A stretch of DNA of 64,000 bases from Aquimarina sp. AU58 (GCF_900312745.1 NZ_OMPD01000014.1:1364001-1428000), one strand, 5' to 3'; counted from the stretch's first letter, positions 1 to 9,092 are shown. A program made the numbers and translations. The notes: generated from the letters alone by a model not told the origin.

Positions 1-381
1 CAGGAGTTACATGATGAAGAGTTTAGTAACACAGATTGTTTAGAATGTGCGAATTGCTGCAAAACTACGGGGCCATTATTTACAGATAAAGATGTAGAGC
101 GGATTTCAAAATTTTTTAAAATTAAACCCAGGCAATTTGAAGATCAATACCTGAGAACAGATGAGGATGGAGACTTGATATTACAACAAACTCCATGTAC
201 TTTTCTTGGAGCCGATAATTACTGTGCAATTTATGAGGTAAGGCCAAAAGCATGTCGAGAGTACCCACATACAGATCGTAAAAAATTTCAACAGATATCT
301 AATTTAACTTTAAAAAATGTAGCAATTTGTCCTGCAGCATACAATATTGTAGAAAAAATGAAATCTAAACTACCTTTATAG
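1..381 (+). CDS. YkgJ-family cysteine-cluster protein, copy A (5' end outside window)
   Basis: The frame is open from base 1, so the start codon lies upstream; 126 codons are visible. The N-terminal part carries the cluster CLECANCC. Further cysteines follow in the segments TPCTFL, NYCAIYEVRPKACREYP and IAICPAA. This CxxCxxCC plus C...C..RP..C pattern is typical of the YkgJ (UPF0153, Fe/Zn-chelating) family, small cytoplasmic proteins thought to bind metal and whose function is poorly defined. A near copy lies at 1557-1940. The gene is followed by a strong stem-loop and converges on the LipL32-like gene. The family call is from the cysteine pattern; the biological role is unknown. Confidence 0.8.
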   Translation, partial: QELHDEEFSNTDCLECANCCKTTGPLFTDKDVERISKFFKIKPRQFEDQYLRTDEDGDLILQQTPCTFLGADNYCAIYEVRPKACREYPHTDRKKFQQISNLTLKNVAICPAAYNIVEKMKSKLPL

Positions 382-399
382 GTATATACATAAAACAAG

Positions 400-436
400 T
401 ATTCCCATATATTCTTTTAAGAAACATATGGGAATA
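400..436. terminator. Stem-loop between convergent genes
   Basis: An 11-bp perfect inverted repeat (400-410 with 426-436) has a loop whose ends can pair further (412-416 with 419-423). It sits between the YkgJ copy A stop and the 3' end of the LipL32-like gene, so it may terminate in both directions. There is no long T tract. Related hairpins occur at 1957-1994 and 13940-13982. Confidence 0.6.
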
Positions 437-476
437 ACTGCAAGTGTGTGTCTATTAAATTAGGGTCTATATATTA

Positions 477-1157
477 TTATCCTTTTTTTAACTCTTCGAT
501 AGTTTTGGCCATTATTACTCCTGGTAATTTGATAGGAGCGGCAACCTGAGCTAAGAAAGTACCTTTTACTTCACCAGTTTTGTATGTTGTAAAACCAATA
601 CGGTATAATCCAGCAGTTAATGCTTTAAGAGGATCACCAACTTCACTTTTATATCTTAATAGCGAATTGTAACTACTTCCACTAGGCTGCTTAGGCATTT
701 CACTACTGTCATCATTACGTTCTAGAACAGTCCAGTTAGCACTTTTTACAGCTTCCCCGGTAATTTTATCTTTACTTATAATATCAGAACGTTCTAACGT
801 AATATAAGTATCAAAGAAATCACTAGAACTTGCATTTTCTGTATATGCAGCAGATGCAGTAGCTCCTTTTATTTTGTTTTTACCTACCGGAGACATCATT
901 CTTATACCAAGCTCTGGAGCCACAGCAGGAATCCAAACATAGATATAATAAAATTTCTTACCATCTTTTACCTCGTCTTCATTACCAGGTGCAGCATAAC
1001 CAAGATATGTTACAACATCTGTATAAGGCACCTTTATAGTTTTTGGACCTATCTTTTTTTCGGTTAAACCACCAAATTTCTTCAGTTTTTGCGCTTGAGC
1101 ATCAATAGAAGTTCCTAAAGCAAATATGCTTAGTAAAATTAAGATTTTTGTTTTCAT
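477..1157 (-). CDS. LipL32-like exported protein, paralog A
   Basis: A 226-residue protein with an N-terminal signal peptide (MKTKILILLSIFALG, then an A-Q-A type cleavage region) and no lipobox cysteine. From memory of Leptospira LipL32, the segments YVWIPAV, RMMSP, FDTYI..ER, YNSL.R and GLYRIGFTTYKTGEVKGTF follow LipL32 closely and in the same order. The residues matching its Ca2+ site are kept: D116-T117 in FDT, the acidic pair after LERN, and the Tyr of YNSL. The predicted place is periplasm or envelope surface; the role is unknown. An upstream in-frame ATG at 1190 would put 11 extra residues before the signal peptide, so the ATG at 1157 is preferred. A close paralog is at 14010-14693. Confidence 0.7.
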   Translation of the reverse strand: MKTKILILLSIFALGTSIDAQAQKLKKFGGLTEKKIGPKTIKVPYTDVVTYLGYAAPGNEDEVKDGKKFYYIYVWIPAVAPELGIRMMSPVGKNKIKGATASAAYTENASSSDFFDTYITLERSDIISKDKITGEAVKSANWTVLERNDDSSEMPKQPSGSSYNSLLRYKSEVGDPLKALTAGLYRIGFTTYKTGEVKGTFLAQVAAPIKLPGVIMAKTIEELKKG

Positions 1158-1204
1158 AAAGAATTGATTTGATTTTAGTGATAAATACACACACTTCTTA
1201 TCAC

Positions 1205-1272
1205 TATAGGTTAGTGTTATGATAATCTATGATTATCAATTTAATTGCAAATATGAGAGTTTATAATTAGAA
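1205..1272 (-). promoter_or_regulatory. Upstream element shared with the 1592-aa gene
   Basis: This stretch upstream of LipL32-like A resembles 9093-9154, upstream of the 1592-residue gene, with the same order of blocks (TATAG.TTAGTG, then TTGCAAATATGAGA, then TTTAT.ATTAGAA). On the minus strand it contains CATATTTG, close to the Bacteroidota -7 box TAnnTTTG. It is a candidate shared promoter or operator. Confidence 0.4.
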
Positions 1273-1448
1273 TAGAATGACGTATTTGTATTTAATCATT
1301 CTATTCTAACAATGGATTCTGTTTTTCAGTAGATTATATAAAAATAGTCTCTACTTATTCTTAATATGTAAAATAGACTGATATCTTAAGCAATTATAAG
1401 AAGATATTGGTATAGGATCTTTTATCCAATTGATCATATAAAGAAGGT

Positions 1449-1530
1449 TTAGATGAATTGGTAGTTTTATTAGAACTTGAGTATTTATATTTAGTGCAAA
1501 TGTCGATTGGATTATGATAAAACTTAAAAA
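1449..1530 (-). pseudogene. Decayed remnant of the start region of the 420-aa gene
   Basis: Three collinear blocks match the beginning and upstream DNA of the gene at 2081-3343. Block one, TTTAGATGAATTGGTAG, matches DNA near 3200. Block two, ATTTAGTGCAAA, matches DNA near 3290. Block three, GATTGGATTAT with the following AAAACTT, matches about 3370-3391. The material between the blocks is deleted, one junction falling at a TTTAGTG direct repeat. It has no coding capacity. The remaining intergenic DNA from 1273 to 1448 holds nothing I can name. Confidence 0.5.
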
Positions 1531-1556
1531 AACTATTTAAAAAACTAGACCATATC

Positions 1557-1940
1557 ATGCAGGAGTTACATGATGAAGAGTTTAGTAATACAGATTGTTT
1601 AGAATGCGTGAATTGGTGTAAAATTATTGATTCATTATTTAGTGATAAAGATGTAGAGGGGATTTTAAAGTTTTTAAAAATTAACCCCAGGCAATTTGAA
1701 GAACAATACCTACGAACAGATAAGGATGGAGACTTGATATTACAACAAACTCCATGTACTTTTCTTGGAGCCGATAATTACTGTGCGATTTATGAGGTAA
1801 GGGCAAAAGCATGTCGAGAGTACCCACATACAGATCGTAAAAAATTTCAACAGATATCTAATCTAACGTTAAAAAATATAGCAATTTGCCCTGCAGCTTA
1901 TAATATTGTAGAAAAAATGAAATCTAAAATATCTTTATAG
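1557..1940 (+). CDS. YkgJ-family cysteine-cluster protein, copy B with altered cluster
   Basis: A complete 127-residue paralog of the gene at 1-381; the C-terminal 80 residues are almost identical. In the N-terminal cluster the CLECANCC of copy A reads CLECVNWC, so the first cysteine of the CC pair is Trp, and nearby residues also differ (TTGP became IIDS). The later cysteines are kept. The divergence is concentrated in the metal-binding motif, which suggests lost or changed metal binding, although the frame is open. The ATG at 1557 begins MQELHDEEF, matching the first visible codons of copy A. A perfect 14-bp stem-loop follows. Confidence 0.75.
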   Translation: MQELHDEEFSNTDCLECVNWCKIIDSLFSDKDVEGILKFLKINPRQFEEQYLRTDKDGDLILQQTPCTFLGADNYCAIYEVRAKACREYPHTDRKKFQQISNLTLKNIAICPAAYNIVEKMKSKISL

Positions 1941-1956
1941 ATAAGCGTATATACAA

Positions 1957-1994
1957 TTACTCCTATATGTAATTCATAAACATATAGGAGTAAT
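1957..1994. terminator. Stem-loop after YkgJ copy B
   Basis: A perfect 14-bp inverted repeat (1957-1970 with 1981-1994) with a 10-nt loop sits 16 nt after the stop codon and between convergent genes. It shares the CTCCTATATG / CCCATAT character of the stem-loops at 400-436 and 13940-13982. Confidence 0.7.
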
Positions 1995-2080
1995 CTTGAA
2001 TATGGGTCTAAGCAAATAATTGTTTTCTTATAAGTTTTTTTTATTTCTCACAAAAAAAGCTTAAGGATTTAGAGACCAAT

Positions 2081-3343
2081 TTATTTATTAATGTTTTTAC
2101 AATTTATTTCAGATATATGAATATAACTATTATATCTAGTGCCTCCATATTTTCCACCTCCTTCATAAGTGCGAAATAATTTTCCTTCATATACTTGGCA
2201 AGTCCCATCCTTTGCTTTAGTAGCGACTTGTACGGTAATCCTTTTCTCTAAAGGAACTCCTAAAGCATTTTTTTCTACAATCCAATTGCTATATAAAACA
2301 ACACGTTGAATTGCCCCGTATTTAGAGGTATTATGGTGTTTCTGTTTAATAGTTGTTATTAAACTGGCATTATTATATCCTGGAGTTTCCATTCTAAAAG
2401 AATCTATTATGCGCTGTCTGTACTGCTCAAAATAACGATCGTATTCGCCACTATCTATATAAGTGTTCAACTTTTGTTTTTGTGTGATGAGCATGTTTTT
2501 GATATCATCTACCCATGATTTATCCTTCACTCTTTGATATATATAGGCATCGTCCTGAAATAATTTTAAAGTTTTATCTACTACTTGTATAGCTGTTTTA
2601 GGTCTCATTTTCCACTCATCATCATTAAATGATTTATACGCTAATTTCTCTCTTACATATTTTTTGAACTTAGGAGCTATTTCATTTGTTAGCGTAGTTG
2701 CAAAGTAATTATCTACGTTAGAGATGTAAGTTTCCACTTTAGGGTCAGAAATCCCCATGTTTTGATAGGCTTCTTTATGCGCCTGATATTCTTTGTAATT
2801 AGGGAATGATGAAAATTGCTCTACTAATTTATTTATTGGTAGTTCCTTTTTTACTCGATCTACACTGTTACTAGTATTTTCTAAATTCCACAAAGAGTTA
2901 TTTCCGCCATCTCTTAGAGCAATTTCATCATCGACCAATTTTTTGTATTTATCGTACTCTGTTGTGAATTCTGGAATCCTCTTACTATCTGAATAGAAAT
3001 TATTGAGAGTGGTTAATTTTTGATCTAATGCAAATAATGCATCCTTTATTTCTTCTTTCGTATGTTTCTTAACATTTTCATTAGAAATGAAAATAGATTT
3101 TAAAACATCTATTTTTTCTACTGTTGATTTTTCAATTTTTAAAGTTTTTGGATCTGTGCTGGAGGCATTTTGATTCAATGAAACATTTTTTGTTGAAGTT
3201 TTAGATGAATTGGTAGCTTTACCAGATTTTTTTTTAAGAATTTTTGATGTTTTCGGTTTCTTAATTTTTGGAAATTGCGCATTTACATTTAGTGCAAAGG
3301 TTATTAATATTAAGGTAAGAATAATTTTTAATTTCATTTTCAT
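2081..3343 (-). CDS. Exported hypothetical protein, 420 aa
   Basis: The N-terminus is a clear signal peptide (MKMKLKIILTLILITFALNVNAQ), followed by a very basic stretch rich in Lys, Ser and Thr (about residues 24-60). A predicted helical, charged middle region and a C-terminal segment (about 330-420) rich in Tyr and Gly follow. The last part contains two cysteines (in TCQVYEG and INCKN) that might form a disulfide. I do not recognise a family. The gene is flanked by YkgJ copy B and the small exported protein at 3647. A decayed copy of its start region lies at 1449-1530, so it belonged to a duplicated segment. Confidence 0.6.
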   Translation of the reverse strand: MKMKLKIILTLILITFALNVNAQFPKIKKPKTSKILKKKSGKATNSSKTSTKNVSLNQNASSTDPKTLKIEKSTVEKIDVLKSIFISNENVKKHTKEEIKDALFALDQKLTTLNNFYSDSKRIPEFTTEYDKYKKLVDDEIALRDGGNNSLWNLENTSNSVDRVKKELPINKLVEQFSSFPNYKEYQAHKEAYQNMGISDPKVETYISNVDNYFATTLTNEIAPKFKKYVREKLAYKSFNDDEWKMRPKTAIQVVDKTLKLFQDDAYIYQRVKDKSWVDDIKNMLITQKQKLNTYIDSGEYDRYFEQYRQRIIDSFRMETPGYNNASLITTIKQKHHNTSKYGAIQRVVLYSNWIVEKNALGVPLEKRITVQVATKAKDGTCQVYEGKLFRTYEGGGKYGGTRYNSYIHISEINCKNINK

Positions 3344-3646
3344 CTTTTTATTTAGTGGGCTGTAAATGTTGATTTGATTATCATGAAACTTGAAGCTTTT
3401 TTGAATTACTGTGATTATTATAACAATAAGATCAAAAAGTATACAATTATGATATTTGAAATATGCTTTTTCAAAACATTTACTTCATATTATATTTGAT
3501 TCAATTTTAGTTAAATTTTTATATAATTATGAAGTCAAATCCAGACTTTGTGACGAATGCCTTATAATTAGTGATGAATTGTTTTACTTAGGAAATAGAC
3601 ACCTTTATTTAGCTACTCAATACTGTGAAAATACAATAGAGTTCTT
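3344..3646. other. Intergenic region without a recognisable gene
   Basis: About 300 bases between two minus-strand genes. The part next to 3343 carries the leader of the 420-aa gene, whose decayed copy is at 1449-1530. I see no RNA gene or strong terminator. A short plus-strand frame runs out of this gap into the 3' end of the next gene and looks spurious. Confidence 0.4.
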
Positions 3647-4294
3647 TTATTTGTTATCTATTTCTATAAATTTTTCTTCCTCTAAACTGGGAGTTTCTGG
3701 TGCAGGATCATAATGTCCACTCAGAGTAGAAAGAATTTCTCCTGTTTCTTTATGTATTTCTTCAATATACTCAATTCCTCCCTGATCGGGATTTCTGGAT
3801 GTGGTGTATACCAGATAATGGTTTTCTTTTTCATAAATAGAGATAACAACAGATGATTTATTGCCTTTGTTAAACACATTATTATTAGTCCCATTACGGT
3901 TTAGAATAAAATTGATAACATTCATATCTTCTGCTGTGGGGCGATAAAAAGTAGTGTTTCCTCCTTTATTATTGTCACTGCTTATAGAGATCGATTTAGA
4001 AGGAAATTCTACAATTATGTCTGTATTGTAACTACTGTTTTTTGGAAAATAGATTACATTGTATCCAAAATGAACCTTGATCCTTTTGTTACTGGCCAGT
4101 ATTTGTATGAAGTGAAAATCATCTTCAGTTACCTCTGGCGTAGTGATAGAATGTAACTCTTTTATAGCCAGTTGAATAATGTGATTTTTCCCTAACTTCT
4201 TTAACTCTAATATTTCTTCTTGTGGAGATGTGGGTTGCGCACTCATAAATAAGACGGGTAGTGAAACAAACAGCAAACGAATTAGTACCTTCAT
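3647..4294 (-). CDS. Exported hypothetical protein, 215 aa
   Basis: It begins with a signal peptide (MKVLIRLLFVSLPVLFMSAQ). The mature part is soluble, with alternating charged and beta-prone segments, and a conserved-looking stretch near the C-terminus reading IYEKENHYLVYTTSRNPDQG. I do not recognise a family. The start lies only 8 nt after the stop of the 1592-aa gene on the same strand, so the two are almost certainly co-transcribed, and this is the last gene of the SPFH gene set. Confidence 0.6.
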   Translation of the reverse strand: MKVLIRLLFVSLPVLFMSAQPTSPQEEILELKKLGKNHIIQLAIKELHSITTPEVTEDDFHFIQILASNKRIKVHFGYNVIYFPKNSSYNTDIIVEFPSKSISISSDNNKGGNTTFYRPTAEDMNVINFILNRNGTNNNVFNKGNKSSVVISIYEKENHYLVYTTSRNPDQGGIEYIEEIHKETGEILSTLSGHYDPAPETPSLEEEKFIEIDNK

Positions 4295-4302
4295 GGGCTT
4301 TC

Positions 4303-7300
4303 TTAATTAATGATTCCTTTATTGGTAGAGATCTCATCCATCATTTCTGAAGAGTGTCCATTTTGTTTAGCTTTTTGTACATAGTTTAAGGCTTCTTTTG
4401 GATTTTTAAGTTTATAATATATCTCTGCGATATTGGCGAGATACATGGGTTCATTGGTTGCGGTTAGTGCGGCATTTTTAAAATAAGGTAATGCTTCTTC
4501 ATAGCGTTTCTCAACATCTAATGCACAACCAGTAAGGTTGTATAACCGTGCGAGTGTTGCTGCGTCATGAGAAGCTTTTTTGATATACTCTTCTTGTTTT
4601 TCGAGATAAGTAGGAATTCCCTCTTTTAACCAAAGTAAGCGAGCTTTTAAGAAATACACCTGGCCAAATTCTGGGTCTATTTTTAGAATAGCATCTCCCT
4701 TTTGCTTTGCCAATTCGAGATCTTTATTTTTTAAATCATTCCAGGCAGCCTGGAGTAGTGCAAACTTACTTTTTTCTTTGATGTTGTATAAATCAATTTC
4801 TTCAGAGAATTTGTCTTTGTTACTAGTGATAGCTTCGACAATGGTTTCTGCAATACTTGCCAGTTCTGGTCTTTTCTGGATATGTTTGTAGGTGTAATGA
4901 ATGAAGTTAAAAGCTAATAACCTGTCGTGATCATAATTTTCATCTTTAGCGATATTTTTCGATAGTTTTTGGATGAACATATTCTTAAAATCTTCTCCAT
5001 AGATGTGTTCTCCTTGTTCAAATAATAGATCTATAGTCGTATACCATGATTTTTTATAAGGCTCTGGGGCTATAGTATTATTCCAAATAGGTTGTTCTTT
5101 CCCATATTCAAAACTTTGTAGTATGCGTTTAACCTGTTGTTTTCGATATAACTGTAATATGAATGTTTCTTCGTCTTCATAATCATCATCAAAAAGATCG
5201 TCATCATATTGCTCATTATATTTTTTACTTGAATTTGCTCTAGAAATCAATTCCTCTGGAAATTTTTCGTGACCTAACCTGATAAGCATATCGCATACAG
5301 GAACGATCATATTTTTTATACGATGATTTTGTTTTTCATCAGTATTAGACTCAAATTGCTCAAAAATTTCTAATAATTCCTTTTCAAATGGTCTTATTGC
5401 TACCAAAGGGAGTTTGGAGATATTTATTATACTTCTATGACTATCACCGATATAGTTATAGTAATCAAGAACATCATAAGTATCGGTTAACAATTTTTTG
5501 ATATAATTGTAGATAGATTTATGAGAATATATTTTATAGCGATAGGCCAACTTGGCTCTTAAAGATTCATCATTTAGCGTATCTAGAATATCTAATAAGA
5601 ATGCTTTAATTTCGGGATCTTCAGAAAATTCATCCCATAAACCATATCCGTTATTAACCAGGATCGATACGTAACCTTCTTTTATATTTAGAGTATTTGG
5701 TGTTTTTTCTAATACAGGTTTTGGGATACCGTATTTTGCACCATTAAACATGATATTCCTAACAATTTTTCTGTCGGTATGAGAAGTAATAATTTGAAGG
5801 GCCTGAAGCTTTAGTTTTTGAATAGTAACTGAAGAATCATCGTTCTCTTGTTTTGGTTGAAAAACTGGTCCCTGAATATACGTCGATGTTATTTTATGGT
5901 TGTCTGAAGAGGTGAGAATGTTTTTAGTGTTGTCTTCTGGCTTTTTTAGATTAATTAATTGTAGTAATTCTTCAAAAACACCTTCTTCGGTAATCATTCT
6001 ATCTTCTAATTGTTTAATCAAATTATCATTACTACTAAGTATGATATCTTTAACAGTATCGGGATCTTGCGACGAACTGATTTCGCGATAAGGATTCCAG
6101 TTATGATCCGGGAATTCTAAATATCTGGATTCATTATTTATAAGTATCGAAACATGTTTTGAAGTCATTGTATTAAAACTATCATTCGAGATGATTTTAT
6201 CTACGACACGATTAAGATCGTAATTCATTTTCATGAGCTGAGGATCAAAATTCATATCCAAAGTATCAGAGAAATATGGATAAATGTTAAAGTTAGAGTA
6301 GACCATAGAGAGTCCAGATTCCTCATGAAAACTAGATACTATTGCAGGACTTGAGCATTCCTGAAAAGAAAGTGATATCACTCCATAATCAGGTTTGTGC
6401 TCCAGAACTACTTTTCCAATACTAAAATCGGGATGATGTTCTACCAAATGTTCAAAACACTCAATAGCCATCTTTTCTAATATATCCTGAATGTCAAATT
6501 CTTGTTTCTGTTGAGCAAGGTTTTTATCTTTTTCTAAAATACAGATATCATATTTTGTAAAACCTATAACAGTATCTTCATCATACATTGTTGCTATGTT
6601 ATAGGTTAATCGTTCACTATATAAATTCTCCTTGTTTAGACTTTCTAACCAATTAATGAGTGAAATCTTACCATTATCTTCTTTAGAAAGCGTGGTAAAT
6701 AAAAATTCATCGCCTGTACTACATAATAGTATATTGGGTTTTTCTGAAAAATAGTAAATAGGAGCAAGGTCGTCCCAGTTATGACAGATAAATTTTGGGT
6801 CAGCAGGATTACTTATATCTATCACAGATCGGGTAACCATATAATGCTCAAAAAACGCTATATGCATATCTCCTGGTGTTTTATCTTCTATAATACTAGA
6901 TAAATAAGTTGGATTGCTTTTGTCCTTAATATCTAGTAGTAGAACCAAGCCAGCACCGGCACCCACAACTAGCAGGTTATCGTTAATATGAAGACTATAC
7001 CCACTTTCTATAAATACATCTGAAGAAATCAGGTTCGCATCGGGATTAGAAAGATCAAAGATTTCGAGATACTCATTATTACAAACGTACAAATGGCCAT
7101 CTGAAATATTGAGATTACCATATTTTGGCACTTTTTTAGTATTTCTAATACTACCTTCTATAGGAATAATAGTATTTCTCTGGATTTGATATCTTAGAAT
7201 TCCTTTATCATAATCTGATATATATACTACTTCGTTATGGTAAGAATAGTGGTATCTTTTTTCCTTATCTAAGGCAATTACAGTATGTTTTATGATCTCA

Positions 7301-9081
7301 TAAGTATCTGTAATTTCTCCTATAAAAAGTTCTTTATCACCATTTACTGCGATGAATTGATTTTTACTAATAGGCACAACCCAACTTAAATCAACATCTT
7401 CGATTTTATGAGTTAGGTAATAACAATCTTCATAAGGTACTTTTTCTATTTCTTGTTTATCGGTTTCGGGAATAACAAGAGAAGATACTTTTACTTTGGA
7501 TTTAAAATCTTCTTTTTCTCTCTCTTTTGCTAAGTAATCATCATACGCTTGAAGCATATAGGGAGAATCCGTAAACTCTTTTTTAAATAATGTATTGTGA
7601 ATATCACTAGAAAAGGAAATGCTCTGAAAACAGTATAATGCATTTTCTTTTTCTCCAAGGATTGTATATAAACGGGTTAATGCTATCGCTGCTCTGCTTG
7701 CCGAAGAATACCCATTATTTTCTGACATAAAAGAAATGAGTTCATCTTTTAGCCTATTAAGTTCATCTCTCTGATCTTGATATAGCTTGATATCAAATAA
7801 CCACTTTGGTAATAATGCATCTTTTTTGGCACTTTTGCTTTCAATTGAAGCATAGCACTCATCAAATTCTTCTTTACGGTTTAGGAAATATAAATTTTCT
7901 AATAGATGTACTTTATAATGATCTGATAATTGTTTTATAGATTTAAGGATTGCTGTTGATTCCTCATATCGTCCTTCAGAAAATAACCTGGCGGTCAAGA
8001 ATTTTTGAAGATCAGAATAGTTTTTATTGGTATCAGGTAAAAATTCTAGTGTTTTTCTGAAAGCTTCTTCACCATAATTATAAAGTTTTTCTTCAGCTTT
8101 GTATGAGATGTCCAGATTATGTTTTTGTATAGTATTTAGCCATTTTGTAAAATTGGATTCGTTATGGATTGGATCTGGAACCTGCGAAGGGTCAATTATT
8201 TTATCCGGAAACTGTACCATGAATTTATCAAAGGCACTAAAAAAAGCTTCTTCTGATAAATCACCTTCTTCTTCTTCGATATGGCCCCCATCTAGTTTCC
8301 AATCTTCGAATTCATCGGTTAATCTAAAGGTAGCTTTTTCTCTATGTTTGGATTGTATAAAGCCATACTCGATATTTTTGATATCATAAGTGTATATATT
8401 ACTTTCTTCTTCAGATCCTTCGTATATATTGCTTTTGGGATAAAATAAATAAAAACCAGTGTCATAAAACTTTAAGTAGGGATAGGTTAATTTTGATTGA
8501 GGCAACGCAAGCATCACATTATAAAATGGATCAGAACCGTTAGGATGATTAAAAGCCAGTATTCTTACATTATCGTCCTGTTTAAAAGTGAGTTTGTGCG
8601 TAACAAAACCAACAACATGTTTGAAATCTTTTTGAGTATAAGAAGTAGCTACTTTTTTTATAGCATTTTCAATTTGTAAAATCAATTCTTCGCGCAAGCA
8701 TGTTAAATAGCTTTTATATAATTGGTCAGATATATGATTAAAAGTAAGCGCAGGTTTTATTTTTGTATATTTTCTGTCGTGTTCTACCGCACGATCTATA
8801 TAAAGAGCATCTAACCCTTCTCTTTTCTCAAAAGCTTTATCTGCAATATCTAACCATTCAGATATTGAAATTGTACCAATATCCGATGCATCATCATATT
8901 CAGATCCATAATAATACTCGTCCCAGGCATTGTTATAGGTTACTTTAAGTACATCAAAAGTCTTATTGGGCGAAATGATAATCATTCGTAGCTTTTCTGG
9001 ATTAATTTTTCCTGAAGTAACAGCCTGATCTATGATTTCCTTAAGCTGTTTTTGGATTGATGTAGTGATGTTTAATTGCAT
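4303..9081 (-). CDS. Giant repeat protein: TPR and LVIVD-type beta-propeller, 1592 aa
   Basis: No signal peptide is seen, so it is probably cytoplasmic. Residues 1-300 form an unrecognised N-terminal region. About 330-500 is alpha-helical and TPR-like (ARLFSEGRYEESTAIL, then LTRLYTILGEKENALYCFQ). About 590-830 reads as beta-propeller blades of LVIVD type, with phrases such as LEIFDLSNPDANL, LLLDIKDKSNPTYL and VIDISNPADPKFI. About 1100-1450 is helical and acidic. About 1500-1585 has two to three clear TPR units (LYNLTGCALDVEKRYEEALPYF, cut here as a phrase of family type, and LANIAEIYYKLKNPKEALNYV). It looks like a large scaffold rather than an enzyme. The upstream region resembles that of LipL32-like A. 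Confidence 0.65.
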   Translation of the reverse strand: MQLNITTSIQKQLKEIIDQAVTSGKINPEKLRMIIISPNKTFDVLKVTYNNAWDEYYYGSEYDDASDIGTISISEWLDIADKAFEKREGLDALYIDRAVEHDRKYTKIKPALTFNHISDQLYKSYLTCLREELILQIENAIKKVATSYTQKDFKHVVGFVTHKLTFKQDDNVRILAFNHPNGSDPFYNVMLALPQSKLTYPYLKFYDTGFYLFYPKSNIYEGSEEESNIYTYDIKNIEYGFIQSKHREKATFRLTDEFEDWKLDGGHIEEEEGDLSEEAFFSAFDKFMVQFPDKIIDPSQVPDPIHNESNFTKWLNTIQKHNLDISYKAEEKLYNYGEEAFRKTLEFLPDTNKNYSDLQKFLTARLFSEGRYEESTAILKSIKQLSDHYKVHLLENLYFLNRKEEFDECYASIESKSAKKDALLPKWLFDIKLYQDQRDELNRLKDELISFMSENNGYSSASRAAIALTRLYTILGEKENALYCFQSISFSSDIHNTLFKKEFTDSPYMLQAYDDYLAKEREKEDFKSKVKVSSLVIPETDKQEIEKVPYEDCYYLTHKIEDVDLSWVVPISKNQFIAVNGDKELFIGEITDTYEIIKHTVIALDKEKRYHYSYHNEVVYISDYDKGILRYQIQRNTIIPIEGSIRNTKKVPKYGNLNISDGHLYVCNNEYLEIFDLSNPDANLISSDVFIESGYSLHINDNLLVVGAGAGLVLLLDIKDKSNPTYLSSIIEDKTPGDMHIAFFEHYMVTRSVIDISNPADPKFICHNWDDLAPIYYFSEKPNILLCSTGDEFLFTTLSKEDNGKISLINWLESLNKENLYSERLTYNIATMYDEDTVIGFTKYDICILEKDKNLAQQKQEFDIQDILEKMAIECFEHLVEHHPDFSIGKVVLEHKPDYGVISLSFQECSSPAIVSSFHEESGLSMVYSNFNIYPYFSDTLDMNFDPQLMKMNYDLNRVVDKIISNDSFNTMTSKHVSILINNESRYLEFPDHNWNPYREISSSQDPDTVKDIILSSNDNLIKQLEDRMITEEGVFEELLQLINLKKPEDNTKNILTSSDNHKITSTYIQGPVFQPKQENDDSSVTIQKLKLQALQIITSHTDRKIVRNIMFNGAKYGIPKPVLEKTPNTLNIKEGYVSILVNNGYGLWDEFSEDPEIKAFLLDILDTLNDESLRAKLAYRYKIYSHKSIYNYIKKLLTDTYDVLDYYNYIGDSHRSIINISKLPLVAIRPFEKELLEIFEQFESNTDEKQNHRIKNMIVPVCDMLIRLGHEKFPEELISRANSSKKYNEQYDDDLFDDDYEDEETFILQLYRKQQVKRILQSFEYGKEQPIWNNTIAPEPYKKSWYTTIDLLFEQGEHIYGEDFKNMFIQKLSKNIAKDENYDHDRLLAFNFIHYTYKHIQKRPELASIAETIVEAITSNKDKFSEEIDLYNIKEKSKFALLQAAWNDLKNKDLELAKQKGDAILKIDPEFGQVYFLKARLLWLKEGIPTYLEKQEEYIKKASHDAATLARLYNLTGCALDVEKRYEEALPYFKNAALTATNEPMYLANIAEIYYKLKNPKEALNYVQKAKQNGHSSEMMDEISTNKGIIN

Positions 9082-9092
9082 AGCGTTTTTTC

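Noticed and set aside
3456..3713. Plus-strand open frame of 85 codons
   Set aside because: Its 3' part overlaps the end of the exported protein gene in antisense, and it has no family likeness or promoter, so it is probably chance.
4125..4337. Minus-strand frame across the junction of the 215-aa and 1592-aa genes
   Set aside because: It overlaps both in another frame and its composition (Arg/His/Tyr-rich) is that of a shadow frame.
5900..6091. Plus-strand frames inside the 1592-aa gene (also near 8099-8389, 8497-8679 and 8763-8948)
   Set aside because: All are antisense shadows of a long, clearly coding gene.
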